Positions 27,353 to 38,530 of a DNA stretch of 64,000 nt are shown here, piece after piece (within the stretch, counting starts at the first letter, position 1; every line of letters begins with the position of its first letter). The position numbers and the translations under genes are program-made. The notes under the pieces were generated by a model. The model made no database searches, was not told the origin of the DNA, and saw only the letters and a list, made by a program, of their open reading frames with translations. This DNA is from Rutidosis leptorrhynchoides (lineage: Eukaryota > Streptophyta > Magnoliopsida > Asterales > Asteraceae), in assembly GCF_046630445.1 (NCBI RefSeq), contig NC_092342.1:83049001-83113000 (forward strand). The letters are read 5' to 3'.

Positions 27353-29715
27353 CTACTGATCAGGAGGTGGGTTAGGAGGATAATTAGGATAGGGATCCCA
27401 ATTCATGTTCGCGTCCGGGTTCCATGGCTGATTATAGGTGAACTGGTATGCTGCGTCATAATCATATGAATCATAGGGTGGTCTCATTTCTGGCTGATGT
27501 GCGGGATAGTATGCGGGTCGGGTCGGATAATACATCTCGCCAGGCTGCAACTGGCTCATAATTTGGCGCTGATGATAATCCCATCAGCCATGCTCTCGTT
27601 GCCGGGAATGCTCGTAGTCATTCCGACGTTGCCATGCCTCGTACTACATATGCCTATCATAGTTCGTCATGTATTCATCCTCCATACGAACGCCTAAATC
27701 AAGAGCAGTCTCCCGAACAACTCCTATAATGTTGTTCGCATCCTCCATCTCGTCATCCGAACCTCTTTCTACCTGTCGCTGAGGTCCCTCGTATCGATAT
27801 ACCCGACCACGTCTCATTAATAATACCCTTGCACCGTGATAAAGGTTTGAACTTATAGTTTCACCTCCGTCCTCTATTTCGTTCATTGGACCCCCTTGGT
27901 GCTTATCTACACCTAAATACTCTCCAATGAGAGTAATGAAAATACCACCACCTATAATACTCCCCGATTTCATCCCCGAAACTACATTAGCGAGATAATA
28001 ACCAACACAATAGGGAATGTTAACGAAACTCCTCGGGTCTCTAATACACTTGAGGTAGAACAAATCATTTACGGTCAATTTCTCCTTATTTCTTCCCCTT
28101 TGTGTAATTGTGTTTGCTAAGAATCTATGAATCACCCGGAGTTCAGCTCTGTCTATATCTAAGTATGTATGATTTCCACTGGCGTGAAATTCATTAAAGT
28201 GGGACATACGCCTCCAGACAGCGTTAATATCAAATTCCCTATCTACCCTTTCTCCTTGGGCAATCAAGCTATTACAGTCGGGGCTCAAAAGTTCAGCAGG
28301 GGTGTAAATCTGTAAGGCCCTAGCTAAATCTATCATGGACATTCTGTACATGCGTCCACCTAACAGAAATCTAATAAAGCTTCTATCATCTATCCTCCTA
28401 ACATCACTGTTTAACTTAATAGTACTAAGTAATTCTATACACCATTCCCTATATATGGTTCTACGAATGGAAAATAGGCGCATCCAATCGTTAAACTGAG
28501 AATTACCATACCTTTGCACCAATAATTCCCGAATCGGTTCGGCAAGGTCAACTGTTTCCAAAGGTACCCAGTCAATTGCCCTTGGCATTTCAACAACCTT
28601 AAAGTAGAGAATGTGCATGTTCTTTTGATAATCTGGATACTCTATCCAACATCGATCAAATCTCAGATTTGGGTGTAACTGATCTTCATTAATGTCTAAG
28701 CTCAGAATCCTTTGATGTGGAGCGAATTGACGAAACTGATTCATGAATAATTGCTCTTGATCGTGATATGGAATATGTTGCTCCTCCTGTTCTTCTTCTT
28801 CTTGTTGCATATGTTGTTCTTGTTCATGAAACATTTCCGGTTCGGGCTCTGGTTGCCTGGACGATGATGCTCCTGAACCTCCAGTATCGGCTTTCTGTAA
28901 AACACATTAAACACAAAAATTGTGCATCCAAATATGCATTAGTGTTAACAAAATAATAACTTGAAACAATTATGATGACATGTTCAATTCATAACACATT
29001 TTATACACATTTTCTTAACAATAACAATTCTACATTTTTACATACGAAAATGTATACAATGTTTTATCACATTTAAACTCTTAAACATGTCAACAATAAT
29101 CATTATAGCAATTAAACACTTGTTACATGGCATTCAAATCAAACTAGTGCTCATTTTCATATTTTTGTCAAGTCTACACTTTGTCAAATAAGCATATACG
29201 AAAAATGTACATCAAGTTCATAAGCATTTATCTTAAATAACATGCCAAAATAATCACTACTAGCAATGAAACAAGTTTCAAATGGCCTTTATATCAATTT
29301 AACCTAGTTCATGAATTTTTAGACTTAAAAAGTCTACTTTAATTCTCAAAATCATGTTTAGGCTCAAAGTTTGGATCAATTAACTACCTAAACATGTTAC
29401 ACTACTTAATTTAGCAACAATTCATGACAAAAATCGGCCATAACCTGTTTATATCAAAAAGCCCCAAATTGCTCAAGAACACAAACCCTAGATTCTTAAA
29501 AATTTGAAGTTTTTAGCTTCAATTCATGTTAAATAGCTTCTATCTAGGATATACATGCATAATATAACAACAATTTAGCTCTAATTACACCTAAAATTAA
29601 CAAAATCAAAATATAAAATTTCTAGCTCAAGAACACAAAAATTCGAATTTAAAGAGATTAGGGGTGAAATCTTTACCTTTCTCCTGAAAGGGTTGAGACT
29701 ACTGAATCTAGGCAT
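27353..29715 (-). pseudogene. Athila downstream ORF (spliced, two nonsense codons)
   Basis: Exon 1 (29715-29677) encodes 13 residues, MPRFSSLNPFRRK, and ends in AAG before a donor GTAAAG. The intron would be 29676-28895 and ends TTTTACAG. Exon 2 (28894-27353) continues in the same phase for 513 codons. It contains an acidic Gln/Glu-rich N-terminus, a middle region with EWCIELLSTIKLN, then RSFIRFLLGGRMYRMSMIDL, and a Tyr/Pro/Asn-rich C-terminus. The middle resembles the plant Athila ORF (Pfam ATHILA-like) of unknown function, in the place where some authors put an envelope-like gene. I see no signal peptide or convincing membrane segment. A TAG (27646-27644) and a TGA (27586-27584) interrupt it after about residue 430. 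An in-frame ATG also exists at 29883 within the palindrome cassette. Confidence 0.7.
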
Positions 29716-29868
29716 GATTATTGTGAAATTTTTGCAAGAAATTTGGTGAAAATTGGTGAAAATTGGTGAAAAATTGAGAGAGTTTGGGAGGTTTTCGTGT
29801 TTGTGTATGTGTGTTTGTGAAAGACAGAAGCAGCGACTGAATATTTGATCCTGTCCAGTTTTTTTGAT

Positions 29869-29916
29869 CCATGCGAGTCGCATGGTTTTGCTCTTACCCC
29901 CATGCGACTCGCATGG
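29869..29916 (-). promoter_or_regulatory. Internal palindrome-pair cassette upstream of downstream ORF
   Basis: CATGCGAGTCGCATG (29870-29884) and CATGCGACTCGCATG (29901-29915) have the same 31-bp spacing as in the LTR promoter. The minus-strand sequence after them (CTGGACAGGATC, then AAATATTC) aligns with the LTR sequence up to its TATA position (CTGGTCAGGTCC, then TATATAAAG). The cassette lies about 155 bp upstream of the exon 1 ATG, so it may be an internal promoter or its relic. The function is inferred. Confidence 0.5.
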
Positions 29917-29929
29917 GGTGTAATTCTGG

Positions 29930-29937
<8 letters not shown>

Positions 29938-29969
<32 letters not shown>

Positions 29970-30900
29970 AAAGGTTATACTTTTAAAACATAAAATTTAA
30001 TAAAATTTTAAAAATTTTGTTTCTTTTTAGGACGAGGTCGTTTCGGGACGATGCCCTAGTCCGTCCCTCGACAAAATTTTAAAATTTTGTCATTTTCAAG
30101 CGATTGTTTTAAAAGCTTAGATTTTTGGATTTTTTCAATGTTTTTGGCATACTTTAAATCAATAAGATTAAAAATAATGATAATAAAAGTTCTCGTCCCT
30201 CCCTCGGGTAAAGCAATTTCGGTTCAAAGACCTAGTCTTCAACTTACGACGAATTTTAAAAATCATATTTTTAACTTAATGAGATAAAGTAAATTTTTGT
30301 TTTTAAATTCACACAATTATAAAATTCAAAATTAATACTAAAAAAAAAATCACACCAAACTTAAAAATTTGAAATGCATAAAATTAAAATTTCATATTTT
30401 AAAAATTAAAAATTCACACCAAACTTAATTTAAAAATTCATATTATAAATTCATACCAAACTTATATTAATTTTTCAAATATTTACAATTTTAAATATAT
30501 TATTTTTACAAAATTTACAATATTAATTTAAGATTTAAATATTAATTTTAAAAATATGGTAAAAATAAAATTAAAAATCTTTTTGTCTTTTTATCCCACT
30601 TTAATCAATCAAATATTATCAAAAATATGCGCCCCTCTTTTCGGTAAAGTAATTTCGGTTCCAAGACCTAATTTAACTCATGACGAATTTTTGAAATATT
30701 TTGGGTTGATTGATTAAAGATATTTATACCTTAAGAATAAACGTTAAATTTCGCAGTGATGTAATAAATTTTTGAATGATATCAATAATTTCGGTCGCCA
30801 AACCTAATTTTATTTAATACCAATTTAATACTTTTTAGCGAACAAATTAGCGTTTATTATCAAAAGGTTAAAAATAAAAATAAAAATAAAAACTGTACAG
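29938..30900 (-). mobile_element. Athila inter-ORF spacer
   Basis: AT-rich spacer between the extra ORF and the palindrome cassette, starting with a 28-base T run (29938-29965). It contains repeats of ACACCAAACTTAAA-like phrases and several TTTCGG(T)NNNAGACCTA phrases (near 30219, 30652 and 30790). No coding region is supported. Confidence 0.55.
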
Positions 30901-30922
30901 ACATACCTGTGAAATAGATTTC

Positions 30923-31339
30923 TTAGTTATATGATCTATTATATTCATAAGATAGTCGGTTTAATTGGTTTTCCATGGCTGCATAGGCGTAACCTCGAGC
31001 ATTCATTGTCTTTTCTTCTAAACATATGAACGGTCCGTCTCTGCATAAAGTAACAAATTCGGTATTTGAATAGGTTTGATTATTTGAACATTTACCTCCA
31101 TGTGACCATTTTCCGCATTTGTGACATCGTTCTAGGTGTCGTGCTCTTCTTTTCGCTGCGGATTTTGATTTTCCTTTACCAAATTGTAACTTATTATCTT
31201 CGCATCTGGATCCTTTTCTAACTCCGTCCATTCTTTCTCTGATTACTGATACTAATTCACTCGGTAGTATGTCATTATTTCTTTTAGTGATCAAAGCGTG
31301 TAGCATTAGACCATGGTTTAGTTCACAGGCAGTCTTCAT
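30923..31339 (-). CDS. Extra Athila ORF with zinc-knuckle-like motif, 138 aa
   Basis: Open from ATG (31339) to TAA (30925-30923), 170 bp downstream of the gag-pol stop. A basic stretch (about residues 53-67, GKGKSKSAAKRRAR) is followed by CHKCGKWSHGGKC, where Cys72, Cys75, His80 and Cys84 form a C-x2-C-x4-H-x3-C motif, one residue shorter than the usual gag knuckle. This suggests nucleic-acid binding. It is separate from gag-pol and I do not recognise a named family. A consensus splice donor (CAG/GTATGT, junction at 30907/30906) lies 14 bases after the stop, so the ORF may sit on an exon spliced onward to the next ORF. The intact frame in a young element supports real coding. Expression strategy is unknown. 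Confidence 0.6.
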   Translation of the reverse strand: MKTACELNHGLMLHALITKRNNDILPSELVSVIRERMDGVRKGSRCEDNKLQFGKGKSKSAAKRRARHLERCHKCGKWSHGGKCSNNQTYSNTEFVTLCRDGPFICLEEKTMNARGYAYAAMENQLNRLSYEYNRSYN

Positions 31340-31511
31340 TTCTTAAAAACCTAAAAAAAATAAAAATTCAGAATGGGGGGAGAAGACTAGTTCTTTAGGG
31401 TCTGCTAGGGAAAGACCATACGTGTTCCATTTTCGAGAACTACACGAAAACAGACAATCTAACTCTAACAGAAATACATATTATCCTTTAAAGACTTGAT
31501 TCTCCCCACAC

Positions 31512-34500
31512 TTAGTTAGCTGTGGTGTCGAAATTGTGATTAACTTCGTTGTCGACTTCCATCGGACCATGTATGTAATGTTTAACTCTGTGACCATTAA
31601 CTTTAAATTCAATCCCATTTGAATTTATTAATTCTATCGTTCCGTATGGGAAAACTCTTTTGACTATGAATGGTCCAGACCATCTTGATTTCAATTTTCC
31701 AGGAAATAGCTTGAATCGTGAATTGAAAAGAAGAACTCTGTCTCCTTCTTTAAATTCTTTTGAACTTCTGATTCTTTTATCATGCCATTTCTTCGTTCTT
31801 TCTTTATAGATTAACGAATTTTCGTATGCTTCATGTCTTAATTCTTCTAATTCGTTTAGTTGACTTAATCGTAGACGTCCGGCTTCATATAAATCAAGAT
31901 TACATGTCTTCAAAGCCCAAAATGCTTTGTGTTCAATTTCTACTGGAAGATGACATGCTTTTCCATAAACAAGTCTAAAAGGTGTGGTTCCAATTGGAGT
32001 TTTGTAGGCTGTTCTAAAAGCCCAGAGTGCATCCTCCAATTTAATGGACCATTCCTTTGGATTTGATCCTACGGTTTTCTCTAGAATACGTTTTAAAGCT
32101 CGGTTGGTATTTTCAACTTGTCCACTTGTTTGTGGATGATATGCGGTGGAGATTTTATGAGTTACTCCATATCTTTTAAGAACTTTCTCAAGTTGATTAT
32201 TACAGAAATGAGTACCCCGATCACTTATTAAAGCTTTCGGTGTTCCAAACCTTGCAAAAAGACGTTTTAAAAAGTTGACTACAACTCGTGTATCGTTAGT
32301 TGGGAGAGCTTGTGCTTCCGCCCATTTAGATACATAATCAATGGCTACGAGTATATATAGATTATTATGAGATTTTGGAAATGGACCCATAAAGTCAATA
32401 CCCCAAATGTCAAATACTTCACATACTTGGATGACATTTTGTGGCATTTCATCACGTTGACTTATTTTTCCGGCCCTTTGACATGCATCACAGGATTTGC
32501 AAAGAAGGTGTGCGTCTTTGTAAATTGTAGGCCAATAGAATCCAGCTTCATAAACTTTTCTTGCTGTTAGTTGAGGCCCATAATGCCCTCCTGTTGGTCC
32601 TGTGTGACAATGGTTTAAAATTTTACTAGCTTCATCTCCAAATACACATCGGCGTATTATTCCATCGGGACAACTTTTAAACAGATGTGGATCTTCCCAG
32701 AAATAGTGTTTTATATCACTGAAGAATTTCTTTCGTCTTTGGTACGATAATCCTTTTTCAAGGAATCCACAAACTAAGTAGTTTGCATAGTCTGCAAACC
32801 ATGGGATTTCTTTATAATCTATCTTCAATAGATATTCATCAGGAAAGTTGTCTTGTATGGCCGATTCATTTAGAACTTCTAATTCGGGATTTTCAAGACG
32901 AGAAAGATGATCAGCGGCGAGATTTTCTGCTCCTTTTTTATTTCGGATTTCAATATCAAACTCTTGTAAGAGTAAGATCCAACGGATTAATCTTGGTTTA
33001 GCATCTTGTTTTGAAAATAGGTATCTAAGAGCAGAATGGTCGGTATAGACCACCGTTTTTGCTAGAACGAGATATGATCGAAATTTGTCAAAAGCAAAGA
33101 CAATAGCAAGGAGTTCTTTTTCAGTAGTTGTATAGTTCGTTTGTGCTCCTTGTAATGTCTTACTAGCATAATATATAGGTTGAAATCGTTTTTCAATCCT
33201 TTGTCCTAAAACGGCTCCCATTGCAAAATCACTTGCATCGCACATTAGTTCAAATGGTAGATTCCAATTTGGTGTTATCATGATTGGTGCATTAGTGAGT
33301 TTTTCTTTAAGAATATTAAAAGATTTGATACATTCATCTGAAAAGATGAATGGCGCATCCTTTTCTAGGAGTTTATTCATAGGAGTGGCAATTTTAGAAA
33401 AATCTTTTATGAAACGTCGGTAAAAACCGGCATGCCCTAGAAAACTCCTAACTCCTCTAACATTGGTGGGATATGGAAGTTTAGCAATTACATCTACTTT
33501 AGCTCTATCCACTTCAATTCCTTCTTTTGAAATTTTATGTCCAAGAACGATGCCTTCTTTAACCATGAAATGGCATTTCTCCCAATTAAGTACTAGATTT
33601 GATTTTTCGCATCTAATTAGCATTCGTTCCAGATTAACTAGACATGATTTAAATGTATCACCGAAGACTGAAAAGTCATCCATGAATACTTCCATGCATT
33701 CTTCTATCATGTCATGAAAAATCGCCATCATACACCTTTGAAAGGTTGCAGGGGCGTTACAAAGTCCAAATGGCATTCTTTTGTAAGCAAAAGTACCATA
33801 AGGGCACGTGAATGTGGTTTTCTCTTGATCTTCGGGTGCTATTGGAATTTGAAAATATCCGGAAAATCCATCTAGAAAACAATAGTAACTATTTCCGGCT
33901 AATCTTTCCAACATTTGATCTATGAAAGGTAAGGGAAAGTGATCTTTTCTGGTGGCGTCATTTAATTTTCTATAATCAATACATACACGCCATCCTGTTA
34001 CAGTCCTAGTATGAATAAGCTCATTTTTCTCATTTGTGATGACAGTCATGCCACCCTTCTTAGGCACGCATTGAACTGGGCTTACCCATGGACTATCAGA
34101 GATTGGATATATTAAACCTGCATCTAGCAGTTTAATAATCTCTTTCTTAACTACATCTTGCATATTAGGATTTAGTCTTCGTTGACGTTGCACATACGTT
34201 TTATGACCTTCTTCCATAAGGATTTTATGTGTGCAATACGAAGGACTTATTCCTTTAATATCATGAATCTTCCATGCAATGGCTGGTTTATGAGCTTTCA
34301 ACACAGAAATGAGTTGTGATTTCTCATTTTCAGTAAGAGAAGACGATATTATTACAGGTAATTCAGATTCACCATGTAAATAAGCGTATTCCAAATGGTT
34401 TGGAAGTGGGTTTAACTCTAATTTCGGAGGTTCTTCTATCGATGATTTATATCGATATCTGTCTTCTTCTTTTAGCATTTTAATTTCTTCTGTTGTTGGT

Positions 34501-37118
34501 TCATATCCATTAGCTATAAGTGTAGCTAACATTTCAGCTTCATCAATTGGTTCATTACCTTCTCCTAAAGAACATTCTCCCGTTCCTTGTAATTCTGGAA
34601 ATTCTTCTAATAATTCTGCATGTGCATCTATAGTTTGAATATAATAACATGTATCATCTGCAGATTGTGGTTGTTGCATTGCTCTATCAACTGAAAAGGT
34701 AACACTCTCATCCTCTATACTTAGGGTCAGTTTCTTACCGAACACGTCTATCATTGCTTTAGCCGTGTTTAAGAATGGTCTTCCTAATATGAGAGGAACT
34801 TGAGAATCTTCTTCCATGTCCAAAACAACAAAATCTACTGGAAATACTAAAGTACCAACTTTAACTAGCATGTTCTCCATTATCCCTCTAGGATATTTTA
34901 TTGATCTATCGGCTAGTTGTATGCTTATTCTGGTTGGTTTCAATTCTCCAAGGTCTAGTTTAGCGTATAGTGAATACGGCATTAGATTTATACTAGCACC
35001 TAAATCTGCTAATGCTTCTATTGAACTAAGACTACCCAGAAAACATGGAATTGTGAAACTTCCTGGATCAGATAGTTTTTCTGGTATCTTATTCAACAGC
35101 ACTGCTGAACAATTTGCATTCATAGTGACAGCCGAAAGTTCTTCCATTTTCTTTCTATTTGTGATCAGATCTTTCAAGAATTTAGCATATCTAGGCATTC
35201 CTGAAATCACATCAATGAAAGGAAGATTTACATTTATCTGTTTAAACATATCCAAAAATTTGGATTGCTCGGCTTCAAGTTTTTCTTTCTTCATTTTACT
35301 CGGGTAAGGAAGTGGTGGTTGGTATGGTTTAACATAAGGTTTATCCTTAACTGTGTTATCTTCATTAACCTTCTCAACTACCGGTTCTTTTTCCTTATCT
35401 TGATCAGGTTGTGGTTCTTGTGGAGTAGGAATAGTTTCATCAGAAGTTACAGGTATTTCAGGTGGTTTAAGTGTTGTACCACTTCTTGTGGTAATAGCTT
35501 TAGCTGTTTCATTCCGGGGGTTAGCATTTGTATCGCTAGGTAGACTTCCCGGTTTTCTTTCACCTATTAACCTTGCTAGGTTACTTACTTCTTGTTCCAG
35601 ATTTTGAATAGAAGCTTGTTGATTTCTAAATGCTTGAGCATTTTGTTCATTGGTTTGTTTTTGAGATGTGAAAAACTGCGTTTGAGTTTCAACTAGCTTC
35701 GTCATCATATCTTCTAAATTCGGCTTTTTATCATCGGTTTGTTGTGGTGGTTTGTTTTGAAAATTAGGTCTTTGCTGATTGTAAGTATTATTGGATACTT
35801 GTTGATTGCTAGGACCTTGTTGGTTATTGTATGGAATATTTCGGTTATAGTTCTGATTTTGATTGTAAATCGGTCTTGGCGGTTGATAATTATTCTGATA
35901 ATTATTTCCAGGCCTTTGGTTTATGTATGAAATATTCTCTCTTTGTTCCATTGTTAATTCAATACTGAGACAATCTTTTGTCAAATGTGGTCCTCCACAC
36001 TGCTCACAACTAATTCGTATAGCATGAATATCCTTAGTCATCTTTTCCATTCGTCTCTCGAAAGCATCTATCATTGCCGAAATGGAATCTAAGTCATGGC
36101 TAGAATCGGCTCTAGCTGCTTTAGATGATCTAATGATATCTTTTTCTTGGTGCCACTCATGTGAGTGGGAAGCAGTGTTATCAATAATTTTGTAAGCATC
36201 AGTTTCGGTTTTCTTCATAATAGAACCACCAGCTGCTATATCTATGTCTTTCCTTGTAGTGATGTCGCATCCTTGGTAGAATATTTGTACTATTTGACAG
36301 GTGTCTAAACCATGTTGCGGACATCCTCTTAACAACTTTCCATATCTTGTCCACGCCTCATATAGAGTTTCATTTGGTTTTTGTGTGAACGTAACAATTT
36401 CTGCTTGAAGTCTTACGGCTTTAGATGCAGGAAAAAATTGTTTAAGAAATTTGTCAACTAAAACATCCCATGTATCGATCGCCCCTTCAGGTAACGATTC
36501 CAACCAATCTTTGGCTTCTCCCTTTAAAGTCCAGGGAAATAACATGAGATATATCTGTTCATCCTCCACTTCTCGTATTTTAAATAGTGTGCAGATCCTA
36601 TTAAAGGTACGTAGATGTTCATTTGGATCTTCCTTCGGCGCACCACTAAATTGGCATTGATTAGTCACCATGTGTAGAATTTGTCCTTTGATTTCATAAT
36701 CTGGCGCATTAATGTTTGGATGAGTAATTGCGTGACCTTGGCCAGTGCGTTTAGCTCTCATTCGGTCTTCCATACTTAAAGGTTCCAGATTCTCCATAAT
36801 TGAATTTGTTGAATCGGTATCACTAGATGATTCTGATTTAATAGTTCGTTCCTCAACAATCTCTGTTTGAATGATTGGTGGTTCCAGAGGAAAGTTTAAT
36901 GGTTCAGGATCTACGAACCGTTCCTGAATATTTTCCGGATTCTCAATTGTGAGGTCGGGTTCAAAAAATGGATTATCGGAAATTTGAACTGAAGTACTTG
37001 GTTGACTGGATGACGATTCTAAAGAAAAATCAACGGCGGTTATATTTGTTAAACGATGTCTTGATCGAGTTACAGGTGGTGAACGTACAAAAGGTGATGA
37101 ACGTCTTGCTCGGTGCAT
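31512..37118 (-). CDS. Athila gag-pol polyprotein, 1868 aa, intact
   Basis: One open frame encodes the whole replication machinery. In order: a Ser/Pro-rich N-terminus; a capsid (retrotransposon gag) domain at about residues 140-340 ([18 protein letters not shown]); a zinc knuckle near 370 ([13 protein letters not shown]); an aspartic protease near 700 ([11 protein letters not shown], with the D-x-G-A core; most families have D-[ST]-G); reverse transcriptase at about 1010-1200 with catalytic FMDDFSVFG near 1146; RNase H from about 1290 ([24 protein letters not shown]); and integrase from about 1500 with a CKSCDACQ zinc finger near 1539 and the acidic triad near 1575 (IDFMGPF), 1631 (LISDRGTHF) and 1667 (GQVENTNR). 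Gag and capsid style match Athila. No stop or frameshift interrupts it, so the protein could be functional. The first ATG of the frame was chosen; a second at about residue 107 (MENLEPLS) is possible. Confidence 0.95.
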   Translation of the reverse strand: MHRARRSSPFVRSPPVTRSRHRLTNITAVDFSLESSSSQPSTSVQISDNPFFEPDLTIENPENIQERFVDPEPLNFPLEPPIIQTEIVEERTIKSESSSDTDSTNSIMENLEPLSMEDRMRAKRTGQGHAITHPNINAPDYEIKGQILHMVTNQCQFSGAPKEDPNEHLRTFNRICTLFKIREVEDEQIYLMLFPWTLKGEAKDWLESLPEGAIDTWDVLVDKFLKQFFPASKAVRLQAEIVTFTQKPNETLYEAWTRYGKLLRGCPQHGLDTCQIVQIFYQGCDITTRKDIDIAAGGSIMKKTETDAYKIIDNTASHSHEWHQEKDIIRSSKAARADSSHDLDSISAMIDAFERRMEKMTKDIHAIRISCEQCGGPHLTKDCLSIELTMEQRENISYINQRPGNNYQNNYQPPRPIYNQNQNYNRNIPYNNQQGPSNQQVSNNTYNQQRPNFQNKPPQQTDDKKPNLEDMMTKLVETQTQFFTSQKQTNEQNAQAFRNQQASIQNLEQEVSNLARLIGERKPGSLPSDTNANPRNETAKAITTRSGTTLKPPEIPVTSDETIPTPQEPQPDQDKEKEPVVEKVNEDNTVKDKPYVKPYQPPLPYPSKMKKEKLEAEQSKFLDMFKQINVNLPFIDVISGMPRYAKFLKDLITNRKKMEELSAVTMNANCSAVLLNKIPEKLSDPGSFTIPCFLGSLSSIEALADLGASINLMPYSLYAKLDLGELKPTRISIQLADRSIKYPRGIMENMLVKVGTLVFPVDFVVLDMEEDSQVPLILGRPFLNTAKAMIDVFGKKLTLSIEDESVTFSVDRAMQQPQSADDTCYYIQTIDAHAELLEEFPELQGTGECSLGEGNEPIDEAEMLATLIANGYEPTTEEIKMLKEEDRYRYKSSIEEPPKLELNPLPNHLEYAYLHGESELPVIISSSLTENEKSQLISVLKAHKPAIAWKIHDIKGISPSYCTHKILMEEGHKTYVQRQRRLNPNMQDVVKKEIIKLLDAGLIYPISDSPWVSPVQCVPKKGGMTVITNEKNELIHTRTVTGWRVCIDYRKLNDATRKDHFPLPFIDQMLERLAGNSYYCFLDGFSGYFQIPIAPEDQEKTTFTCPYGTFAYKRMPFGLCNAPATFQRCMMAIFHDMIEECMEVFMDDFSVFGDTFKSCLVNLERMLIRCEKSNLVLNWEKCHFMVKEGIVLGHKISKEGIEVDRAKVDVIAKLPYPTNVRGVRSFLGHAGFYRRFIKDFSKIATPMNKLLEKDAPFIFSDECIKSFNILKEKLTNAPIMITPNWNLPFELMCDASDFAMGAVLGQRIEKRFQPIYYASKTLQGAQTNYTTTEKELLAIVFAFDKFRSYLVLAKTVVYTDHSALRYLFSKQDAKPRLIRWILLLQEFDIEIRNKKGAENLAADHLSRLENPELEVLNESAIQDNFPDEYLLKIDYKEIPWFADYANYLVCGFLEKGLSYQRRKKFFSDIKHYFWEDPHLFKSCPDGIIRRCVFGDEASKILNHCHTGPTGGHYGPQLTARKVYEAGFYWPTIYKDAHLLCKSCDACQRAGKISQRDEMPQNVIQVCEVFDIWGIDFMGPFPKSHNNLYILVAIDYVSKWAEAQALPTNDTRVVVNFLKRLFARFGTPKALISDRGTHFCNNQLEKVLKRYGVTHKISTAYHPQTSGQVENTNRALKRILEKTVGSNPKEWSIKLEDALWAFRTAYKTPIGTTPFRLVYGKACHLPVEIEHKAFWALKTCNLDLYEAGRLRLSQLNELEELRHEAYENSLIYKERTKKWHDKRIRSSKEFKEGDRVLLFNSRFKLFPGKLKSRWSGPFIVKRVFPYGTIELINSNGIEFKVNGHRVKHYIHGPMEVDNEVNHNFDTTAN

Positions 37119-38504
37119 TCACTGAATATCCTATTAGTTTTTAAAAGGAAAGAAAAATTATAATAAGTTATCCAATCAATAGACTTTTCTGATTTTGCCC
37201 ACGTTTCGAATAGCCAAAAGATGCAGCAGAGGGGCAGGATTCGTTTGGTCTCAATATAATTGAGGACTGTTTAGCTCCAATAACCCGGTCCACGTACAAA
37301 TCCAACTATTACTACGAACCAGAAAATTTTGATGTCTATTAATTTAACCACTTAAAATAAATTTTCGTAATTTTAAGAAATTTAGATAAGAAGTAGAAAA
37401 AAAATTCTAAGTCCTAAAAACTAGAATGGCGAGAAATAAGAGAGAAAAAGAGTTCGTCGAAAAAGGTCGAAAAAGAAAAAATGGTTGAAAAATAAAAGGT
37501 GACGGAAAAATAAAAGAAACTTATAAAAACTTAAAAATACTTTACTAACCTAACCTTATTACTACAACTAACTTAAAATTATAATCGCAAATTGATATTA
37601 CTAATTGAAATGATAATTGATACATAGTAAAAGGTGTCTAAAAATATTAAAGCTTACAGGAAAAACTAAATCCCAAATGGAAATAACTTAAAAAGAAACT
37701 AAAACTTAAAAAGGCGTCGCAAAATTTTAAAGCACCTAAATCTTAGTCTAAAGAAAAAGCACTTAAGGAATTCTACGGCAAAGCCTAAAAATCTAGGAGT
37801 AAAAATAACTATAGCAAAAACTAAGTTTAAAATTAATTATGAGCTAAAAAATACAAATATTACGCTACAACGATTAAAAAGGGACAAAATATAAAGATAT
37901 ACAAAAAGTTGTAAAAATATAATTTTTATAAAAATATTATTTTTATATTTTATAATAAAAGTATTAAGTTTATAATATATAAAACTAGTTTAAAAGTAAT
38001 ATAAATAAAATAAAGTAAAAACTTAATTATAATAATAATAAAAACATTAGGGTTTAATAATAATAATAATAAATTATCCGTAATAAATGCGTGATTAGGG
38101 TTTGGTTGTGGCCCTGTCAGACCCCTCATGCGAGTCGCATGGTTTAAGGGTGTGGGTCATGCGACTCGCATGGACACCCTGAACTGGTTCAATTGGACTG
38201 GTTCAAATGACAGGTCACGTAATATTTATTATTTATTTATATTTTTCTGTTTTATATTTAAAAGATAAATATATATATAATTAAAATAAATCTTAATTTT
38301 AAAAACTAAAAATGTACTTAAAATACTTTATAATTTTGTAAAAATAAAAGAAAAACTTAAAAATATATTTAAAATACTCTTTTTTTTTTTTTTCGATTTT
38401 AAAAGCTTTTTTTTTTAATTTTTTAATTTTTAAACAAAAATATAAATTTTACAAAAACTAATTATGACTTAAAAATTAAAAATATGGCGTTTCGCTTCGG
38501 CGTT
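37119..38504 (-). mobile_element. Athila 5' leader
   Basis: About 1.4 kb of untranslated sequence lies between the primer site and gag-pol. It is A-rich on the plus strand and has no supported ORF. It contains a palindrome pair at 38126-38173. Confidence 0.7.
38126..38173 (-). promoter_or_regulatory. Leader copy of palindrome-pair cassette
   Basis: CATGCGAGTCGCATG (38127-38141) and CATGCGACTCGCATG (38158-38172) are 31 bp apart, as in the LTR and at 29870. On the minus strand CAGGGTGTCC precedes the pair and CTGACAGGGCC follows it, resembling the LTR flanks CAGGGTGGCC and CTGGTCAGGTCC. There is no TATA box at the matching position. It lies about 1 kb upstream of the gag-pol start. Confidence 0.45.
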
Positions 38505-38521
38505 CCCCGGCAGCGGCGCCA
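38505..38521 (-). other. Primer binding site (tRNA-Asp type)
   Basis: The minus strand reads TGGCGCCGCTGCCGGGG, matching the complement of plant tRNA-Asp 3' ends except for one base, nine bases inside the 5' LTR end (38531). This primer type is known from Athila-like elements. Confidence 0.8.
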
Positions 38522-38530
38522 AAAATAACT

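Noticed and set aside
27353..28894. Downstream Athila ORF as a proven viral-type envelope
   Set aside because: No signal peptide, cleavage site or clear transmembrane segment is visible; position alone is not enough.
32367..36660. Several open frames on the plus strand opposite the Athila gag-pol
   Set aside because: Shadows of the intact minus-strand coding sequence.
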